Positions 30,171 through 32,822 of a stretch of 32,822 nucleotides of DNA are shown piece after piece. Made by a program: the position numbers and the translations under genes. The stretch is from an uncultured Spirochaetaceae bacterium (GTDB lineage Bacteria; Spirochaetota; Spirochaetia; Treponematales; Treponemataceae). The stretch spans positions 1-32,822 of the forward strand of contig CADCRJ010000003.1 of NCBI GenBank assembly GCA_902803735.1, in the 5' to 3' direction. The notes beneath the pieces are model-generated. The model had not been told where the DNA came from. It made no database searches and was given only the letters and a program-made list of their open reading frames with translations. Within the stretch, counting starts at the first letter, position 1. Each line of letters starts with the position of its first letter.

Positions 30171-31316
30171 TTATTTTATTTCTCCGATTGGTGTTAAATC
30201 AAATGGCTCGTCTTCGCAGATTTTTCTGATGAAGTCCACCATATCCTTTGCTACATAGCATGCTTCTTCCATAGGTCTTCCATCATTGTGAATTATGTAG
30301 ACAGCCTCAGTTCCTCTTCCAAGCTTGTTCTGATAGTCTTGAAATACATAGTCATTATGCTCAAATCTATCTTTAGAAGTAAACATGGGGGTTATATTTT
30401 TAATGAATCTAAAATATTCAAAAAGTTCTTCATTTTTGGTACTAAGATTCTGATAATAACCATTCATTTCATAGTTCTTGAAAAAATATCCATAATTATT
30501 TTTTACCTTAAAGAACCCGAGATAAATAAAAATTGCAAGGGATTTTATTGGATACTTGTCAAAATACTTTGATTTGAATGGTTCTATTATCATATTTCCA
30601 TATATACCAAGTTGATCTTTATTAACATTTTTTTTCTTTATAACTTTTACTTTAGTTTTTGCAGAGGCTACATATTCGTCAATTTTCTTTTCTGCTTCAA
30701 GAATTTCCTGATAGACCTTTTCATCCGCCCTGGCTCTTTCTTCTATTATTTTTACGATAGCCTCGCCGTCTTCTACGGTCGGTTCATACGGCTTAAAGGG
30801 TTTTGTTGTTTTTAATTCTTTATTATATGCAAAGTTTTCAAGGAATTCTACAAAGTCATTTCCCACCAACTCCAAGTCTATTTGCTCAAATCCTGACCTG
30901 TAGGATTTCCATACGGATTCCTTTCCAAATCCAAATTTGTTTTTCACATCCATAAAGTAGCAGCTGTCACAATAATCTGCACCAAATACAAATACATCCT
31001 CAAATGAATCTGCAACGCATGCATGAACATCTCCCATCATATTCCAGTCTAAGATTATGTCCCTGTCAAATGCATAGAATTTGTCGCAGTTGTCCATTGT
31101 AGACATTCCGAATCCCGCTCCAGCCTCCAAAAAAGCCTTGTAAGTTTCCGGCAGGGATATGCCGAATTTTCCTTCAAGTTCTGGAACCGAATCCAGGATT
31201 TTTTTCATGTGAAGCTGACCTTGTTCCTGCACAAAAGCTTTATGGGCTTCAATTCCAATTTCGTCTCTCTGATAGTAATTCTCAAAGATTTCCTTGATTT
31301 TCTCTACGTTTGTCAT
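30171..31316 (-). CDS. SUKH (SMI1/KNR4) family protein, probable immunity protein
   Basis: The protein has 381 residues. The N-terminal part (about 45-170) has the SUKH pattern LEGKFGISLPETYKAFLEAGAG, then a domain with DVFVFGADYCDSCYFMDVKN and a final helix VGNDFVEFLENFAYN. A charged linker, which may form a coiled coil (about 190-225), leads to a C-terminal domain of unknown type (about 235-381). SUKH proteins bind and neutralise nuclease and other toxins in polymorphic toxin systems. The gene is AT-rich in its second half and opposite in direction to its neighbours. AAGGAG precedes the ATG. Confidence 0.75.
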   Translation of the reverse strand: MTNVEKIKEIFENYYQRDEIGIEAHKAFVQEQGQLHMKKILDSVPELEGKFGISLPETYKAFLEAGAGFGMSTMDNCDKFYAFDRDIILDWNMMGDVHACVADSFEDVFVFGADYCDSCYFMDVKNKFGFGKESVWKSYRSGFEQIDLELVGNDFVEFLENFAYNKELKTTKPFKPYEPTVEDGEAIVKIIEERARADEKVYQEILEAEKKIDEYVASAKTKVKVIKKKNVNKDQLGIYGNMIIEPFKSKYFDKYPIKSLAIFIYLGFFKVKNNYGYFFKNYEMNGYYQNLSTKNEELFEYFRFIKNITPMFTSKDRFEHNDYVFQDYQNKLGRGTEAVYIIHNDGRPMEEACYVAKDMVDFIRKICEDEPFDLTPIGEIK

Positions 31317-31424
31317 TTGTTAAAACTCCTTTTATTTCAACCTTAGCGATACTTCAATAAAGCATTTTCAATAATAAGAACCAATTCTAGCACAAAAAAA
31401 TAAAACCGTGTATATTTCCTGAAT

Positions 31425-31949
31425 ATGGACTACATAAAACTCAGCAAGGAAATTTCCTATGCTCTCCGCCACGCTCCGTGGGAATATGAGCTGGAGATGA
31501 ATGAAGATGGCTTTGTTCCGTTGGAGCAGCTTTTGAGCGCATTGGAGATTACGAGAGATGATGTTATCAAGGTTATGGAGATTTCTGAAAAGAAGCGGCT
31601 GGAACTTGACGGGGACAAAATACGCGCTCTTTACGGTCATTCGATTCCGATGCACATAAAAAAGGCTGAGGGAACGCCGCCAGCGATTCTTTTTCACGGA
31701 ACTGCAAAGCGTTTTATTCCCTCAATAAAAGAAGCTGGGCTTTTGCCGATGAAAAGGCAATATGTTCATCTTTCTGTTGACGAGGAGACTGCGACGGCGG
31801 TTGGCAAAAGAAGAGATTCCGCGCCTGTTCTGCTGAAGATTGATACGCAGCACGCCATTGCTGACGGGATAAAGTTCTATGTCGGCAATGATAAGGTCTG
31901 GCTGTGCAATCAGCTTCCTACAAAGTATATCGTTTTCCCTGAAAACTAG
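31425..31949 (+). CDS. kptA: RNA 2'-phosphotransferase (KptA/Tpt1)
   Basis: The protein has 174 residues. Motifs of the family are all present: LSKEISYALRHAP (Arg15, His16), a winged N-terminal domain, RALYGHSIP (Arg67, His72), LFHGT (90-93) and RQYVHLS (Arg111). The enzyme moves a 2'-phosphate from RNA to NAD, giving ADP-ribose 1'',2''-cyclic phosphate. Its bacterial role is unclear since bacteria lack the tRNA splicing that makes such ends; repair of RNA ends is one idea. A TATATT box ends 8 bases before the ATG and there is no ribosome binding site. Confidence 0.93.
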   Translation: MDYIKLSKEISYALRHAPWEYELEMNEDGFVPLEQLLSALEITRDDVIKVMEISEKKRLELDGDKIRALYGHSIPMHIKKAEGTPPAILFHGTAKRFIPSIKEAGLLPMKRQYVHLSVDEETATAVGKRRDSAPVLLKIDTQHAIADGIKFYVGNDKVWLCNQLPTKYIVFPEN

Positions 31950-31960
31950 GACAAAGAAAT

Positions 31961-32296
31961 ATGGACACAATCGGGATAAAGGTAAAATCTCAAACGGCAG
32001 CTTGCATAAAAGTTCTCAGAAAGCATACAGAGCTGGCGGTGAGTCAAATAAAAGCGCGGATTGAAAACGGCGATTTTGTTTATAAATGTGATTATGTGGA
32101 CACGGACGGCATTCAAAAAGCTGTTTCATTATACAACGCACTTTGTGAAATTGGGATTGAAGCACAAATCTTTGAGCAAGGAGAAGCGTCTGATGTTGTG
32201 CTTTTGGGGAATCTCTTGAATTCGCACAAGGAAATTGATGAGGAGATTCAAAAAGAAATCGACGCGGAGCTGGGCGAAAGCGAATGGAATTCATAA
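31961..32296 (+). CDS. Unknown protein with a ribosomal L7/L12 C-terminal-like domain
   Basis: The protein has 111 residues. Residues of about 5-72 have the order of the L7/L12 C-terminal fold: ACIKVLRKHTELAVSQIKARIENGDFV, then KAVSLYNALCEIGIEAQIFE. Some immunity-type or regulatory small proteins use this fold; the match is by pattern only. The acidic C-terminus (EIDEEIQKEIDAELGE) is probably helical. It follows kptA by 11 bases, with AGGAC upstream, and overlaps the SUKH gene by 13 bases. Confidence 0.7.
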   Translation: MDTIGIKVKSQTAACIKVLRKHTELAVSQIKARIENGDFVYKCDYVDTDGIQKAVSLYNALCEIGIEAQIFEQGEASDVVLLGNLLNSHKEIDEEIQKEIDAELGESEWNS

Positions 32297-32739
32297 ATGA
32301 TTTGGTGGCACGGCTTGAGCAAAAACATATTTGCTTGAACGGCTGTTCAAAAGCTCAATTGGCTGAGTTAATCGCAAAAACGGGCAATCTTCCAAAAGCG
32401 TACATTGAGTTTCTGTCCGTTATGGGAAACGGAACAGACGGCGGCTATATGGGCGGAGATTCTTGCTTTATGAATGAAATCTATGATTTGAAGCAGGGTG
32501 CTGAGGAACTTTTGGCTGAAAACGAATCAGAAAACAAGCTGCCCGACAACGATTTTGTGTTTTGGGCAAGCCAAGGCTGTATGTTTTGCTTTTTCAGGCT
32601 GTCAGACGGAGACAACCCGCCCGTGTATTTTTACAATGAAAGCGGAGCGGACAACTTCATAAAAATAACAGGCTCTTTTGTTGAGTTTTTGTCAAACAGG
32701 CTTGAGCTGAACGATGAGCTTTTCACAGAAAAAGTGTAA
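32284..32739 (+). CDS. SUKH (SMI1/KNR4) family protein, probable immunity protein
   Basis: The protein has 151 residues, the normal size of a single SUKH domain. The motif LIAKTGNLPKAYIEFLSVMGNGTDGGYM contains the expected LP-x-x-Y/F-x-x-F-L-x-x-x-G. NDFVFWASQGCMFCFFRLSDGDNPPVYFYNE and the final SFVEFLSNRL are also typical. It is translated by overlap with the preceding gene. It is the second SUKH protein within 1 kb, unrelated in length to the first. Confidence 0.85.
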   Translation: MEFINDLVARLEQKHICLNGCSKAQLAELIAKTGNLPKAYIEFLSVMGNGTDGGYMGGDSCFMNEIYDLKQGAEELLAENESENKLPDNDFVFWASQGCMFCFFRLSDGDNPPVYFYNESGADNFIKITGSFVEFLSNRLELNDELFTEKV

Positions 32740-32762
32740 TTTATATCAAGGAGCGGGGAAAA

Positions 32763-32822
32763 ATGTCGCTTTGCATTTACGGGAGAATTGAAAAAGAAAT
32801 CTTCGATGAAAACACTTTAGAG
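32763..32822 (+). CDS. 5' end of an unknown gene (partial)
   Basis: Twenty codons (MSLCIYGRIEKEIFDENTLE) run off the window end. AAGGAG lies ten bases before the ATG, 23 bases after the SUKH stop, so it belongs to the same operon. The family cannot be judged from this fragment. Confidence 0.6.
   Translation, partial: MSLCIYGRIEKEIFDENTLE

Noticed and set aside
1-32822. tRNA, rRNA, CRISPR arrays, insertion sequences and integrases
   Set aside because: I looked for clover-leaf patterns with T-loop motifs, regularly spaced repeats and transposase or integrase motifs and saw none, even in the accessory region.

Overview
The window looks like the chromosome of a host-associated (rumen or gut type) Treponema or a close spirochaete relative. 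This rests on the gene families and their relaxed spirochaetal lipoprotein signals, not on any rRNA marker. About 26 kb of housekeeping and envelope genes is followed by about 6 kb of accessory DNA.

Layout. 1-2650: the start of an exported protein gene (minus), then a NusG-domain-II protein and a membrane transporter-like protein (plus), convergent with an ApbE-type flavin transferase lipoprotein (minus). 2665-8271: a CHASE2-adenylate cyclase (minus), divergent from an operon for a small exported protein, an outer-membrane barrel-like protein and a FecR-domain protein. 8405-9904: a lipoprotein and a YfcE-type phosphoesterase. 9914-13159 (minus): clpP, a UPF0158-GNAT fusion, a free-standing DbpA-type RNA-binding protein and an MBL-fold hydrolase. 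13359-18014: the glycogen breakdown pair glgX and glgP. 18077-25595 (minus): a HisA-HisI-HisE triple fusion and hisD, then def, fmt, a PASTA membrane protein, a Na/Pi cotransporter-PhoU protein and a DtxR/MntR-like regulator; def has its own strong promoter. 25759-26797: a small lipoprotein and a DTW-domain tRNA modification enzyme.

26872 to the end is an accessory island. It holds a YezG(DUF600)-SUFU fusion, a possible helical-repeat immunity protein, a tightly overlapping four-gene operon (DUF3791, DUF3990 with an ADP-ribosyltransferase-like signature, and two small proteins), two SUKH (SMI1/KNR4) proteins, a KptA/Tpt1 RNA 2'-phosphotransferase and a cut-off gene. Most families are known immunity proteins of polymorphic toxin systems, but no such toxin is in view. 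Base composition shifts from gene to gene and even inside the YezG-SUFU gene.

The most interesting element is in the 470-base gap at 27931-28402. A 26-residue hydrophobic peptide is encoded on the minus strand with a strong ribosome binding site that its own leader can mask. It converges on a near-consensus plus-strand promoter that would make an RNA of about 100 nt ending at the same bidirectional hairpin. This is the architecture of a TxpA/RatA-like type I toxin-antitoxin system. A second general pattern is that at least six genes start 6-8 bases after an extended -10 box (TGn-TAnnnT), mostly with no Shine-Dalgarno sequence, which suggests leaderless mRNAs.
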